A DNA stretch of 42,946 bases from Actinomycetes bacterium. GTDB lineage: Bacteria; Actinomycetota; Actinomycetes; Actinomycetales; Cellulomonadaceae. This document shows, one piece after another, positions 1 through 13,747 of this stretch. Within the stretch, counting starts at the first letter, position 1. Each line of letters opens with the position of its first letter. The stretch is from positions 1 through 42,946 of the forward strand of contig JAEYXM010000289.1 in assembly GCA_023428465.1 (NCBI GenBank), written 5' to 3'. Made by a program: the position numbers and the translations under genes. The notes under the pieces were generated by a model. The model saw only the letters and a list, made by a program, of their open reading frames with translations, did no database searches and was not told where the DNA came from.

Positions 1-95
1 ACTTCCTCGTGCTCGGCACGATGCTCGTCCTGGCGAACATCATCGTCGACTTCGTCTATGCAGCCCTCGACCCCAGGATCCGGGTGAACGCATGA
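1..95 (+). CDS. ABC transporter permease, C-terminal end only (DppB/OppB type)
   Basis: Thirty codons remain, read in the frame beginning at base 3 and ending at TGA 93-95. The peptide has a hydrophobic last membrane segment (LVLGTMLVLANIIVDFVYAAL) followed by DPRIRV. The segment ending in YAALDPRIR is the usual C-terminus of the first permease of peptide/nickel-type ABC importers. The stop overlaps the ATG of the next permease (ATGA), so the two are translationally coupled. The gene begins outside the window and its substrate cannot be judged. Confidence 0.85.
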   Translation, partial: FLVLGTMLVLANIIVDFVYAALDPRIRVNA

Positions 96-1183
96 CCGTC
101 CCGCCCCCCACCCCCCCCAACCACCGACCCCTCGAGGGTGACGACGAGACCGTCGAGAACGCCATCGAGCTCAAGGAGGTCGAAGGCCTCTCACAGGGCC
201 GCATCGTCCTGCGGCGGTTCCTCCGGCACCGCGGGGCCATGGTCGCCTCGGTGTTCCTCCTCCTCATCGTCCTGCTCGCGACGACGTCGATCGGCTGGGG
301 CCTCATCCCCGGCTGGTGGAAGTACGACCACAACTCGCTGTCGCCGATCATGAACGCTGGCGGTGCGCCCACGATCGAGCTCTCCACGTCGGGCGTGAGC
401 TTCGGCGAGCACCCGTTCGGCCAGGACAACATCGGCCGCGACGTCTTCGCGCGCGTCATGCGTGGCACCCAGCAGTCCCTCACCGTCATGGTGATCATCG
501 GCCTGCTGGCCACCACGATCGGCATCGTCATGGGGTCCGTGTCGGGCTTCCTGCGCGGGCGCATCGACAACCTGCTGATGCGCTTCACGGACATGGTCAT
601 CACGATTCCCGTGATCATGGTCGGCGCGATCCTCGGTGCGTGGTTCGGCCGCGCCGGACCCATCCCGCTCGCACTGGCACTGAGCCTGGTGACCTGGACG
701 TCCATGGCGCGCCTCGTGCGCGGCGAGTTCCTCTCGCTGCGCGAGCGCGAGTTCGTCGACGCCGCACGTGTCGCGGGCGCGAGCAACACCCGGATCATGT
801 TCAAGCACATGCTTCCCAACGCGGTCGGCGTCATCATCGTCAACACCACGCTGCTGATGGCGTCGGCGATCCTCCTGGAGACCGCGCTGAGCTACCTCGG
901 CTTCGGAATCACGTTCCCGGACGTCTCCCTCGGCAACCTCATCAGCGACTACCAGACGGCCTTCAGCACGCGGCCGTGGCTCTTCTGGTGGCCCGGCCTG
1001 TTCATCGTGAGCATCGCGCTGTGCGTGAACTTCATCGGAGACGGTCTGCGCGACGCCTTCGACCCCCGCCAGCGGCGCATCCCCAGCCAGCGGTCCATGG
1101 ACCGCGCTGCGGAGCGCGCCGCGAAGCGGGCACAGGAGGCCGGGGGCACCTCGGCCGTGGCGATCTCGGGGACCGGGGCCTGA
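92..1183 (+). CDS. ABC transporter permease, DppC/OppC family
   Basis: A 363-residue inner-membrane permease, the second channel subunit of a peptide-type ABC importer. The N-terminal tail (about 1-45) is Pro-rich and cytoplasmic and carries the usual RIVLRRFLRHRGA positively charged approach to the first membrane helix (about 50-70). A periplasmic loop contains HPFGQDNIGRDVFARVMRGTQ, a family hallmark. The ATPase-contact (EAA) loop begins near residue 220 as EFVDAARVAGASNTRIMFKH. About six membrane helices are visible, and the C-terminus DPRQRR matches the family. It overlaps the upstream permease by ATGA. The partner ATPase lies at 1904-3748, but a convergent gene on the other strand separates them. 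The substrate (peptide, opine or sugar oligomer) is not decided by sequence. Confidence 0.93.
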   Translation: MTVPPPTPPNHRPLEGDDETVENAIELKEVEGLSQGRIVLRRFLRHRGAMVASVFLLLIVLLATTSIGWGLIPGWWKYDHNSLSPIMNAGGAPTIELSTSGVSFGEHPFGQDNIGRDVFARVMRGTQQSLTVMVIIGLLATTIGIVMGSVSGFLRGRIDNLLMRFTDMVITIPVIMVGAILGAWFGRAGPIPLALALSLVTWTSMARLVRGEFLSLREREFVDAARVAGASNTRIMFKHMLPNAVGVIIVNTTLLMASAILLETALSYLGFGITFPDVSLGNLISDYQTAFSTRPWLFWWPGLFIVSIALCVNFIGDGLRDAFDPRQRRIPSQRSMDRAAERAAKRAQEAGGTSAVAISGTGA

Positions 1184-1200
1184 CCGTGACCCGTGCGTCC

Positions 1201-1815
1201 TCAGGGCATGCGGATCGCCGCCACGGCGACCGCCGCCAGCACCGCGACGCCGACCGCCGGCCACACGTGCCAGCGGACGCGCGGCGTCGGGTGCTCCAGG
1301 CGGGGGACGTCGAGGTGGCCCGCGTCGCGCAGCACCTCCCAGCGGCGGCGGATGTACGCGGCTGCGTCGCCCGACGCCGTCCCCGCGACGTCGCCCGGGC
1401 GGATGCCCGCCCCGGCGTACGTGGACTCGGGCAGATGGCGCACGTCCTCGGGACGGGTGTTGGCGACCTGGGCGCGGCTCGGTGCGGGGGCGGCCCACGC
1501 CGCGAAGACGCCGTACGCCGTGTAGAGGGTGAGTGCGTACTTGGTGTCGATGCGCTGGATGGACGGCCACGGCAGCTCGATGGTGCGCAGCACGTTGCGC
1601 AGCTCGACGCCGCCGTCGGACACGATCACCGCGGGCCGTCCGAAGAACGCCCACACGAGCACGGCGACGAGCGCCATGACCGGCGCGTAGCGCAGGCCGA
1701 CGGTCACGTCGTCGGCCACCGTGAGCACGGCGGCGACCGCCGCGGCGACCGCCGTCACCCAGGCGATGGCGCGGCCCAGCCGCGGACGGAACTCGACGAC
1801 AGCGGGCTGCTCCAC
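1201..1815 (-). CDS. PH-like domain membrane protein
   Basis: A 204-residue protein starting at GTG 1815 (VEQPAVVEFRPR), with GAGG just upstream. A longer open frame would run into the ATPase gene on the other strand and is not credible. Two membrane helices (about 13-33 and 43-62) are followed by GRPAVIVSDGGVELRN, a bacterial PH-domain pattern (photosystem/PH-fold strand, then ELPWPSIQRID). A third helix closes the C-terminus (about 182-203). Proteins of this layout are widespread in actinobacteria and their role is unknown. The gene is convergent with permease 2 (17 bases between stops) and divergent from the ATPase gene, so it interrupts a transporter operon. The family call is by pattern and is moderate. 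Confidence 0.7.
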   Translation of the reverse strand: MEQPAVVEFRPRLGRAIAWVTAVAAAVAAVLTVADDVTVGLRYAPVMALVAVLVWAFFGRPAVIVSDGGVELRNVLRTIELPWPSIQRIDTKYALTLYTAYGVFAAWAAPAPSRAQVANTRPEDVRHLPESTYAGAGIRPGDVAGTASGDAAAYIRRRWEVLRDAGHLDVPRLEHPTPRVRWHVWPAVGVAVLAAVAVAAIRMP

Positions 1816-1903
1816 GCCCTCATCGTCCCAGAACGCACCGGGTCGGTCGCGACCGCCCCGGCCACGCGCCGCAGCGCCGGCGCTCGTCACGGAAGGAACC
1901 GGC

Positions 1904-3748
<1,845 letters not shown>

Positions 3749-3757
3749 ACGCCAGGG

Positions 3758-3784
3758 CCCTCGGGCCCCGAGCGGCCCCGAGGG
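3758..3784. terminator. Hairpin between ABC ATPase gene and typA
   Basis: CCCTCGGG (3758-3765) pairs with CCCGAGGG (3777-3784) around an 11-base loop. An alternative overlapping hairpin is CGGCCCC (3773-3779) with GGGGCCG (3782-3788). There is no T tract, as is common for actinobacterial terminators. The position just after the ATPase stop codon and before the typA promoter fits a terminator. Confidence 0.55.
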
Positions 3785-3804
3785 GCCGGGACCCGGCGAC
3801 CCGG

Positions 3805-3810
3805 TAGAAT
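3805..3810 (+). promoter_or_regulatory. Putative -10 box of typA (TAGAAT)
   Basis: TAGAAT fits the actinobacterial TANNNT -10 consensus and is followed by a leader of about 50 bases to the chosen typA start. No convincing -35 is visible in the G+C-rich sequence upstream. Confidence 0.5.
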
Positions 3811-3865
3811 GGCCCGTCGCCTACGTCGTCGGCGTCCCTATCCCCTCCATGAGATGAGTACCCGC

Positions 3866-5776
3866 ATGCCTGTGCGCTCCGACCTGCGCAACGTGGCGAT
3901 CGTGGCGCACGTGGACCACGGCAAGACCACCCTCGTCGACGCGATGCTCTGGCAGTCGGGAGCGTTCGGCGCGCACGCGCACGTCGAGGAACGTGCGATG
4001 GACTCGGGCGACCTGGAGCGTGAGAAGGGCATCACGATCCTCGCCAAGAACACGGCGATCCGGTACTCGGGCCCGTCGGCGGCGGCGGCGGGGGAGCCCG
4101 AAGGCGTGACGATCAACGTCATCGACACCCCGGGCCACGCGGACTTCGGCGGTGAGGTGGAGCGCGGCCTGTCGATGGTCGACGGCGTCCTCCTGCTGGT
4201 CGACGCGTCGGAGGGCCCACTGCCGCAGACGCGCTTCGTGCTCCGCAAGGCGCTCGAGGCCCAGCTGCCCGTCGTCCTCGTCGTGAACAAGGTCGACCGG
4301 CCCGACGCCCGCATCGAGGAGGTCGTGCACGAGGCGACCGACCTGCTGCTGGGCCTCGCGTCGGACATGCACGACGACATGCCGGACCTCGATCTCGACA
4401 CCGTCCTCGACGTGCCCGTCGTGTACGCCTCGGCGAAGGCGGGCCGTGCGTCGCTCGAGCGGCCGGCCGACGGCGCGCTCCCGGACAGCCCGAACCTCGA
4501 GCCGCTGTTCGCCACCCTCCTGTCGCGCGTCCCCGCCCCCACGTATGACGACGACGCGCCCCTGCAGGCGCACGTCACCAACCTCGACGCGTCCCCCTTC
4601 CTCGGGCGCCTCGCGCTCCTGCGCGTGCACAACGGGACCATCCGCAAGGGCCAGACGGTTGCGTGGGCGCGCCACGACGGCTCGATCACGAACGTGCGGA
4701 TCGGCGAGCTGCTCGCGACGCGCGCGCTCGAGCGCGTCCCCACGGCGGAGGCCGGCCCGGGCGACATCGTCGCCGTCAGCGGCATCGCGGACATCACGAT
4801 CGGCGAGACCCTGACGGACCTGGAGGACCCGCGTCCCCTCCCACTCATCACGGTCGACGACCCGGCGATCGCCGTGACCATCGGCATCAACACGTCCCCG
4901 CTCGCGGGCAAGGGCGGTAAGGGCCACAAGATGACGGCCCGCCAGGTCAAGGACCGCCTGGACGCCGAGCTGGTCGGCAACGTCTCGCTGCGCGTGCTGC
5001 CCACGGAGCGGCCGGACACGTGGGAGGTGCAGGGCCGCGGCGAGCTGGCCCTGGCCATCCTCGTCGAGCAGATGCGGCGCGAGGGCTTCGAGCTCACCGT
5101 CGGCAAGCCGCAGGTCGTCACCAAGGTGATCAACGGCGTCGTGCACGAGCCGATCGAGCGCATGACCGTGGACGCGCCCGAGGAGTACCTGGGCGCGGTC
5201 ACGCAGCTCCTCGCCGCGCGCAAGGGTCGCATGATCACGATGTCGAACCACGGCACCGGCTGGGTGCGCATGGAGTTCGTCGTCCCGGCGCGCGGCCTCA
5301 TCGGCTTCCGGACGGCGTTCCTCACCGAGACGCGCGGCACCGGCATCGCCTCGTCGATCGCGGACGGGCACGAGCCGTGGGCCGGCCCGATCGAGGCCCG
5401 CTCGACCGGCTCGCTGGTCGCGGACCGGACCGGCGTCGTCACCGCGTACGCGCTCATCCAGCTCGCCGACCGCGGGTCCTTCTTCGTCGCGCCGACGGAG
5501 GAGGTCTACGAGGGCATGGTCGTGGGGGAGAACCCCCGCAACGAGGACATGGACGTCAACGTCGCGCGCGAGAAGAAGCTCACGAACATGCGCTCCTCGA
5601 CGGGCGACGAGCTCGAGCGTCTGACGCCGCCGCGGCGCCTCACGCTCGAGGAGTGCCTGGAGTTCGCGCGCGACGACGAGTGCGTCGAGGTCACCCCGAC
5701 GATCACGCGGATCCGCAAGGTCGTGCTCGACCAGACCGAGCGCGCACGCCTGACCGCACGGGCCAAGCGCGGCTGA
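3866..5776 (+). CDS. typA: Ribosome-associated translational GTPase TypA/BipA
   Basis: A 636-residue GTPase of the elongation-factor family that binds ribosomes, with a role in ribosome assembly and stress adaptation known from other bacteria. G1 is AHVDHGKTT at 14-22, the switch II motif DTPGHADFGGEVER is near 88, and NKVDRP is at 141. The C-terminal half has the BipA-specific EYLGAVTQLLAARKGRM and RGLIGFRTAFLTETRGTG stretches. Start ATG 3866 (MPVRSDLRNVAIV) is preferred because GATGAG lies seven bases upstream. ATG 3854 in the same frame is possible but poorly served, and the first in-frame ATG (3809) sits inside the proposed -10 box. It is slightly longer than the roughly 607 residues of E. 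coli BipA. Confidence 0.96.
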   Translation: MPVRSDLRNVAIVAHVDHGKTTLVDAMLWQSGAFGAHAHVEERAMDSGDLEREKGITILAKNTAIRYSGPSAAAAGEPEGVTINVIDTPGHADFGGEVERGLSMVDGVLLLVDASEGPLPQTRFVLRKALEAQLPVVLVVNKVDRPDARIEEVVHEATDLLLGLASDMHDDMPDLDLDTVLDVPVVYASAKAGRASLERPADGALPDSPNLEPLFATLLSRVPAPTYDDDAPLQAHVTNLDASPFLGRLALLRVHNGTIRKGQTVAWARHDGSITNVRIGELLATRALERVPTAEAGPGDIVAVSGIADITIGETLTDLEDPRPLPLITVDDPAIAVTIGINTSPLAGKGGKGHKMTARQVKDRLDAELVGNVSLRVLPTERPDTWEVQGRGELALAILVEQMRREGFELTVGKPQVVTKVINGVVHEPIERMTVDAPEEYLGAVTQLLAARKGRMITMSNHGTGWVRMEFVVPARGLIGFRTAFLTETRGTGIASSIADGHEPWAGPIEARSTGSLVADRTGVVTAYALIQLADRGSFFVAPTEEVYEGMVVGENPRNEDMDVNVAREKKLTNMRSSTGDELERLTPPRRLTLEECLEFARDDECVEVTPTITRIRKVVLDQTERARLTARAKRG

Positions 5777-5789
5777 CGCAGGTGACGGT

Positions 5790-6758
5790 GTGACGGGCGC
5801 GAGGACGACCGGCGGTCTGCTCGCCGTCCACGCGCACCCGGACGACGAGACCCTCAGCACGGGCGCGCTGCTCGCCGCCTGGGCGGCGTCGGGCCGGCCC
5901 GTCACGGTCGTGACGTGCACGCGCGGGGAGCGCGGCGAGGTCATCCCGTCCGAGCTCGCGCACCTCGAGGGTGATCTGGACGGCCTCGCGCGGCACCGCG
6001 AGGGCGAGCTCGCCGCCGCGCTCGCGGCGCTCGGCGTCGCGGACCACGTGTACCTCGACCGTGTGCGGGGAGTGCGGGGTGTGCGGGAAGTGCGGGGTGG
6101 CGATGCGCGCTACGTCGACTCCGGCATGGTCTGGGTGCGGCCCGGCCAGGCGGGCCCCGCCCCCGACGCCGGGCCCGACGCGTTCGCCCGCGTGCCGGTC
6201 GAGGACGCGGCCCGCGACCTCGCCTCGGTGATCCGCGCACGCCGGCCCGACGTCGTCGTGGGCTACGAGCCCGGCGGCGGCTACGGCCACCCGGACCACG
6301 TGCACGCGCACCGCGTGCTGCATGCCGCGCTCGCCGCAGCCCCGGACGGGCCGCAGGGGTACGTCGTGCCGGTCGTCCTCTGGGCGGCCGTCGCGGACGA
6401 CGACCTCCGGGCGGGGCGCAGGGCGCTCGCCGGGCGGGACGTCGACGGCGCCCGGCCCGAGGCCGTGGATGCGCCGGTGGCCTCGGCGGTCGTGCCGGCA
6501 TCGGCGGTCGCGGTGCGGGTGGCGGTCGGGCCCGTCCTGGGCGCGCTGACCGCGGCGATGGCCGCCCACCGCACGCAGGTGCACGCGATCCGGACGTGGC
6601 CCGAGGCTGCGGGTGCGGTGGGGTGCTTCGCCCTGAGCAACGACGTGCTGCAGCCGATCCTGCCCACCGAGTCCTACGTGCGAGCGGCCCGCGCCGATGC
6701 CCCCGGGGACCTCACAGCGATCGCGTGGCCGGCGGGCGTCGTCGGGCCGATAGCCTGA
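5790..6758 (+). CDS. mshB: Mycothiol biosynthesis deacetylase MshB (PIG-L family)
   Basis: A 322-residue zinc hydrolase. In actinobacteria MshB removes the acetyl group from GlcNAc-inositol to give GlcN-inositol, the second dedicated step of mycothiol synthesis. The metal site AHPDDE is at 15-20 (H16 and D19 as expected ligands, D18 as base). The second His motif GHPDHVHAH begins at residue 166, with H170 the expected third ligand. RYVDSGM near 109 matches the family, and it is followed by a Trp. Start GTG 5790 has AGGTGA a few bases upstream and lies 13 bases after typA, suggesting cotranscription. An odd run of four Val-Arg-Gly/Glu tripeptides (92-103), encoded by a 9-bp tandem repeat, sits just before the RYVDSGM motif. 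Other PIG-L functions are possible, but length and motifs favour MshB. Confidence 0.88.
   Translation: MTGARTTGGLLAVHAHPDDETLSTGALLAAWAASGRPVTVVTCTRGERGEVIPSELAHLEGDLDGLARHREGELAAALAALGVADHVYLDRVRGVRGVREVRGGDARYVDSGMVWVRPGQAGPAPDAGPDAFARVPVEDAARDLASVIRARRPDVVVGYEPGGGYGHPDHVHAHRVLHAALAAAPDGPQGYVVPVVLWAAVADDDLRAGRRALAGRDVDGARPEAVDAPVASAVVPASAVAVRVAVGPVLGALTAAMAAHRTQVHAIRTWPEAAGAVGCFALSNDVLQPILPTESYVRAARADAPGDLTAIAWPAGVVGPIA
6063..6098 (+). repeat. Four 9-bp tandem repeats inside mshB
   Basis: Units GTGCGGGGA (6063), GTGCGGGGT (6072), GTGCGGGAA (6081) and GTGCGGGGT (6090) run head to tail in the reading frame and encode VRG VRG VRE VRG. Confidence 0.95.
6751..6756 (+). promoter_or_regulatory. 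Putative -10 (TAGCCT) for a leaderless transcript of the next gene
   Basis: TAGCCT ends exactly six bases before ATG 6763, the spacing expected when transcription starts at the start codon itself. It lies over the end of mshB. No ribosome binding site is visible before ATG 6763, which supports a leaderless mRNA. Confidence 0.5.
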
Positions 6759-6762
6759 GCCG

Positions 6763-7149
6763 ATGCCGACCGCCTCCCTCTCCGTCCCCCGCGGGCTCGG
6801 CGTCGTCCTGCTCGGCGTCGTCGTCGGCACCGTCGGCACGGGCGTGCACCGGGCGAGCGTGCCGTGGGGCGTGGTCCTGGCGCTCGCGTCGGCCGTCGCG
6901 GCAGGCATCCTCGTCCGCGCCTGGACGGGCCGGGCCGGCGTCCTGGTGCACGCGGCGGTCGTGACGGCGGTGGTGTTCCTGTTCACCGCGGTGCGGCCCG
7001 GCGACGACGTGATCATCGCCGACCAGACCGTGGGCTACGTGTGGTTCGGGGCGCTGCCGGCAGCCCTACTGGCCCTCGTCCTGCCACGGCGATGGTTCAG
7101 TGACGATCCACTCCCAGGTGGACCCGAACGCGGGGGTGCGGCCCCGTAG
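6763..7149 (+). CDS. Small polytopic membrane protein (DUF6113-like)
   Basis: A 128-residue hydrophobic protein with about four membrane helices (about 10-26, 30-48, 53-72, 84-104) and a short charged C-terminus. RPGDDVIIADQTVGYVWF lies in an extra-membrane loop between helices 3 and 4. Small proteins of this layout sit next to mshB in many actinobacteria; I associate them with DUF6113, from memory and with limited certainty. No catalytic motif is visible. It begins five bases after mshB, overlapping that gene's proposed promoter signals, and may be co-expressed or separately transcribed as a leaderless mRNA. Confidence 0.7.
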   Translation: MPTASLSVPRGLGVVLLGVVVGTVGTGVHRASVPWGVVLALASAVAAGILVRAWTGRAGVLVHAAVVTAVVFLFTAVRPGDDVIIADQTVGYVWFGALPAALLALVLPRRWFSDDPLPGGPERGGAAP

Positions 7150-7152
7150 AAT
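7147..7152 (+). promoter_or_regulatory. Putative -10 box (TAGAAT) of the VanW-domain gene
   Basis: TAGAAT overlaps the stop codon of the preceding membrane protein gene and stands 30 bases before ATG 7183. A GGGGGAG ribosome binding site follows at about 7174-7180, so this would be a short leadered mRNA. Confidence 0.5.
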
Positions 7153-7182
7153 GCCCGCGGCACCAGGGAGTACGGGGGAGAG

Positions 7183-10380
<3,198 letters not shown>

Positions 10381-10395
10381 CGGGCCGCGTCGACG

Positions 10396-10614
10396 TCAGC
10401 CGCGCGGCCGCCGGGGCCGCGGGGGCGGGACCACCTTGCCCACCGCGATCTCGGCGGCCGTGACGGTCACCTCGGCGCCCGTGCGGGTGCGCACGCGCAC
10501 GCCGTCGGCGTCCGCCGCGAGCAGCTCGCCCAGGACGTCGCTGAACTTCCCGTCCGGCAGCCGCCGCCGGACGACGACGCGCGCCCCCAGGGGCCAGTCC
10601 GCCCAACCGTGCAC
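10396..10614 (-). CDS. 72-residue protein resembling the N-terminal domain of Rv0428c-type acetyltransferases
   Basis: Starts at GTG 10614 (VHGWADWPLGARVVVRRRLPDG), with GGAGG six bases upstream on the minus strand. The pattern of basic beta-strand, SDVLGELLAADADGVRVRT, then VTVTAAEIAVGKVVPPP resembles the SH3-like N-terminal part of actinobacterial GNAT proteins of the Rv0428c group. Here the protein ends immediately after that domain and has no acetyltransferase fold. It diverges from the ferredoxin gene across a 99-base gap and is convergent with the VanW-domain gene (15 bases between stops). It could be a stand-alone partner of a separate catalytic subunit or a relic. The family resemblance is from memory and moderate; the reading frame itself is convincing. 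Confidence 0.68.
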   Translation of the reverse strand: MHGWADWPLGARVVVRRRLPDGKFSDVLGELLAADADGVRVRTRTGAEVTVTAAEIAVGKVVPPPRPRRPRG

Positions 10615-10713
10615 GTGGGTCCTCCGATCGGGTCGCGATGTGGTCCCGCAGCGGGCCTGCACCCGCTCCTGGGGGATACTAGGACGGACCCGTTCCCGGT
10701 ACCGGAGGACCTC

Positions 10714-11040
10714 GTGACCTACGTCATCGCCAAGCCCTGTGTGGACGTCAAGGACAAGGCCTGTGTCGAGGAGTGTCCGGTCGACTGCATCTACGAGGGC
10801 AACCGGTCGCTGTACATCCACCCGGACGAGTGCGTCGACTGCGGTGCGTGCGAGCCGGTGTGCCCGGTCGAGGCGATCTACTACGAGGACGACGTCCCCG
10901 AGCAGTGGGCGGAGTACTACCGCGCCAACGTCGAGTTCTTCGACACGCTGGGCTCGCCCGGCGGCGCCGCGAAGATGGGCCGGATCGACCACGACCACCC
11001 GATCGTCGTGGCCCTGCCCCCGCAGGCGCCGGCTGACTGA
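10714..11040 (+). CDS. fdxA: 7Fe ferredoxin (FdxA/FdxC type)
   Basis: A 108-residue soluble electron carrier with a [3Fe-4S] and a [4Fe-4S] centre. Cysteine motifs are CVDVKDKACVEECPVDC near the N-terminus and CVDCGACEPVCPVEA at about 39-53. The C-terminal extension (DVPEQWAEYYRANVEFF) is the one seen in actinobacterial 7Fe ferredoxins. Start GTG 10714 is chosen because GGAGG lies five bases upstream and the product then begins TYVIAKPC, as in the family. It precedes dapC by three bases, the same pair as fdxC-dapC in mycobacteria, which suggests one transcript. The electron partner is not indicated. Confidence 0.95.
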   Translation: MTYVIAKPCVDVKDKACVEECPVDCIYEGNRSLYIHPDECVDCGACEPVCPVEAIYYEDDVPEQWAEYYRANVEFFDTLGSPGGAAKMGRIDHDHPIVVALPPQAPAD

Positions 11041-11043
11041 CCG

Positions 11044-12171
11044 GTGGGCCTGACCACGGGCGGGCTGCCCGAGTTCCCCTGGGACACCCTGGGGCCCTAC
11101 CAGGCGACCGCACGCGCCCACCCGGACGGGATGATCGACCTGTCGGTCGGGACCCCGGTGGACGCGACGCCGGAGGTGGTCCGCGAGGCGCTCGTCGCCG
11201 CGGCCGACGCCCCGGGCTACCCGACGACGCACGGCACGCCCGAGCTGCGCAGGGCGGTCGCCGACTGGTTCGCACGCCGCCGCGGCGTCCCAGACGTGGA
11301 CCCCGCCGCGGTGCTACCCACGATCGGCTCGAAGGAGCTGGTGGCCTGGCTGCCGTCGCTCCTGGGCCTGGGTGCGGGCGACGTCGTCGTGCACCCGGAG
11401 GTCGCGTACCCGACGTACGACGTGGGGGCGCGGCTTGCGGGCGCGCAGCCGCTTCCCGCGGACGACGTCGCGGCGTGGGCGGACCGGACCGACGTCGCCC
11501 TGGTGTGGCTGAACTCGCCGTCCAACCCCACGGGGCGGGTCCTGGGGGTGGCGGAGCTGCGGGCCGTCGTGACGGCCGCGCGCCGGGTCGGTGCGGTGGT
11601 GGCGTCGGACGAGTGCTACGCGCTGCTGCCCTGGTCGGAGCCGTGGACGACGTCGGGCGTGCCGAGCCTGCTGGACCCGCGCGTGTGCGACGGGGACCAC
11701 ACGGGCCTGCTCGTGGTGCACTCGCTGTCGAAGCAGTCGAACCTTGCGGGCTACCGGGCGGCCTTCACCGCCGGGGACCCGGCGCTGGTCGGGCGCCTCC
11801 TCGAGGTGCGCAAGCACGCCGGGATGATGATGCCCGCGCCCGTGCAGGCGGCCGCCCGGGCGGCCCTGGACGACGACGCGCACGTCGCGGCGCAGGTGGC
11901 CCGGTACGGGCGCCGGCGCGCGGCGCTGGCGGGCGCGCTGGCGGGCGCGGGTTTCGAGGTCGACGAGTCGGCGGCGGGGCTGTACCTGTGGGTGCGGGCG
12001 CCGGGGGCCGGGCAGGACTGCTGGCGCACGCTGGGGGATCTCGCCGGACTGGGCATCCTCGTCGCGCCGGGGGCGTTCTACGGGCCGGCGGGGCTGCGCC
12101 ACGTGCGGGTCGCGCTGACCGCGTCCGACGACGCGATCGCCCGCGCGGTCGCGCGACTGGCGGGCGCGTGA
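11044..12171 (+). CDS. dapC: Succinyldiaminopimelate transaminase DapC
   Basis: A 375-residue PLP enzyme of aminotransferase fold type I that makes N-succinyl-LL-2,6-diaminopimelate from the keto precursor in the succinylase branch of lysine/diaminopimelate synthesis. Visible hallmarks are the N-terminal FPWDTLGPYQATARAHPDG, the substrate loop GYPTTHGTPELRRAVADWF, NSPSNPTG for phosphate and cofactor contacts, and the Schiff-base lysine K230 in SLSKQSNLAGYR. The GTG start follows the ferredoxin stop by three bases with only a weak ribosome binding site, consistent with coupling. dapD and dapE lie 2.5-3.6 kb downstream, which supports DapC over other aminotransferases. Confidence 0.92.
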   Translation: MGLTTGGLPEFPWDTLGPYQATARAHPDGMIDLSVGTPVDATPEVVREALVAAADAPGYPTTHGTPELRRAVADWFARRRGVPDVDPAAVLPTIGSKELVAWLPSLLGLGAGDVVVHPEVAYPTYDVGARLAGAQPLPADDVAAWADRTDVALVWLNSPSNPTGRVLGVAELRAVVTAARRVGAVVASDECYALLPWSEPWTTSGVPSLLDPRVCDGDHTGLLVVHSLSKQSNLAGYRAAFTAGDPALVGRLLEVRKHAGMMMPAPVQAAARAALDDDAHVAAQVARYGRRRAALAGALAGAGFEVDESAAGLYLWVRAPGAGQDCWRTLGDLAGLGILVAPGAFYGPAGLRHVRVALTASDDAIARAVARLAGA

Positions 12172-12401
12172 TCGCCCTCCCGGGGTGAAAGGGTCTTACG
12201 CCAACCCCCGGGACATGCTTTACTGCCGCTTGACCTTAACCAGGAGTAACCACGAGGTTCGTGAAAGTTTGCTCCGGCGCAGTACGGTTCAATTGATCCT
12301 ACGATGAGGGCGGGTCGCCCGAAGGTGGGAACCCACGCCGTGGCCGACAAGGCCAGCCGAAGATGGCCCGGGCACCCCGGCGGGCCGACAGGAGGACAGC
12401 G
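12172..12401 (+). promoter_or_regulatory. Promoter and structured 5' leader of gltA
   Basis: This 230-base gap has no gene. It holds AAAGTTTGC (12264-12272), a near-perfect 14-base palindrome GGTTCAATTGATCC (12286-12299), and TACGAT (12300-12305), usable as a -10. Four small hairpins follow: CGGG/CCCG 12311-12321, GTGGG/CCCAC 12325-12336, GGCC/GGCC 12342-12354 and GGCCCG/CGGGCC 12365-12386. GGAGG at 12391 then precedes ATG 12402. TTGACC at 12230 is another possible -35 without a matched -10. Confidence 0.5.
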
Positions 12402-13700
<1,299 letters not shown>

Positions 13701-13718
13701 CGCGCCGGACGCCCGGGC

Positions 13719-13747
13719 ACTGACGCCCCGGTCGGTGCGGCGTCAGT
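13719..13747. terminator. Bidirectional hairpin between gltA and the convergent gene
   Basis: ACTGACGCC (13719-13727) and GGCGTCAGT (13739-13747) form a perfect 9-bp stem with an 11-base loop. The right arm includes the stop codon of the minus-strand gene (13743-13745), so the hairpin serves two convergent genes. No T tract is present. Confidence 0.65.

Noticed and set aside
3809..3865. TypA start at ATG 3809
   Set aside because: It lies within the TAGAAT -10 candidate and adds Arg-rich residues absent from the family.
12281..12340. tRNA gene, because GGTTCAATTGATCC resembles a T-arm
   Set aside because: No acceptor stem, D-arm or anticodon stem can be assembled around it. It is better read as a palindrome in the gltA promoter.
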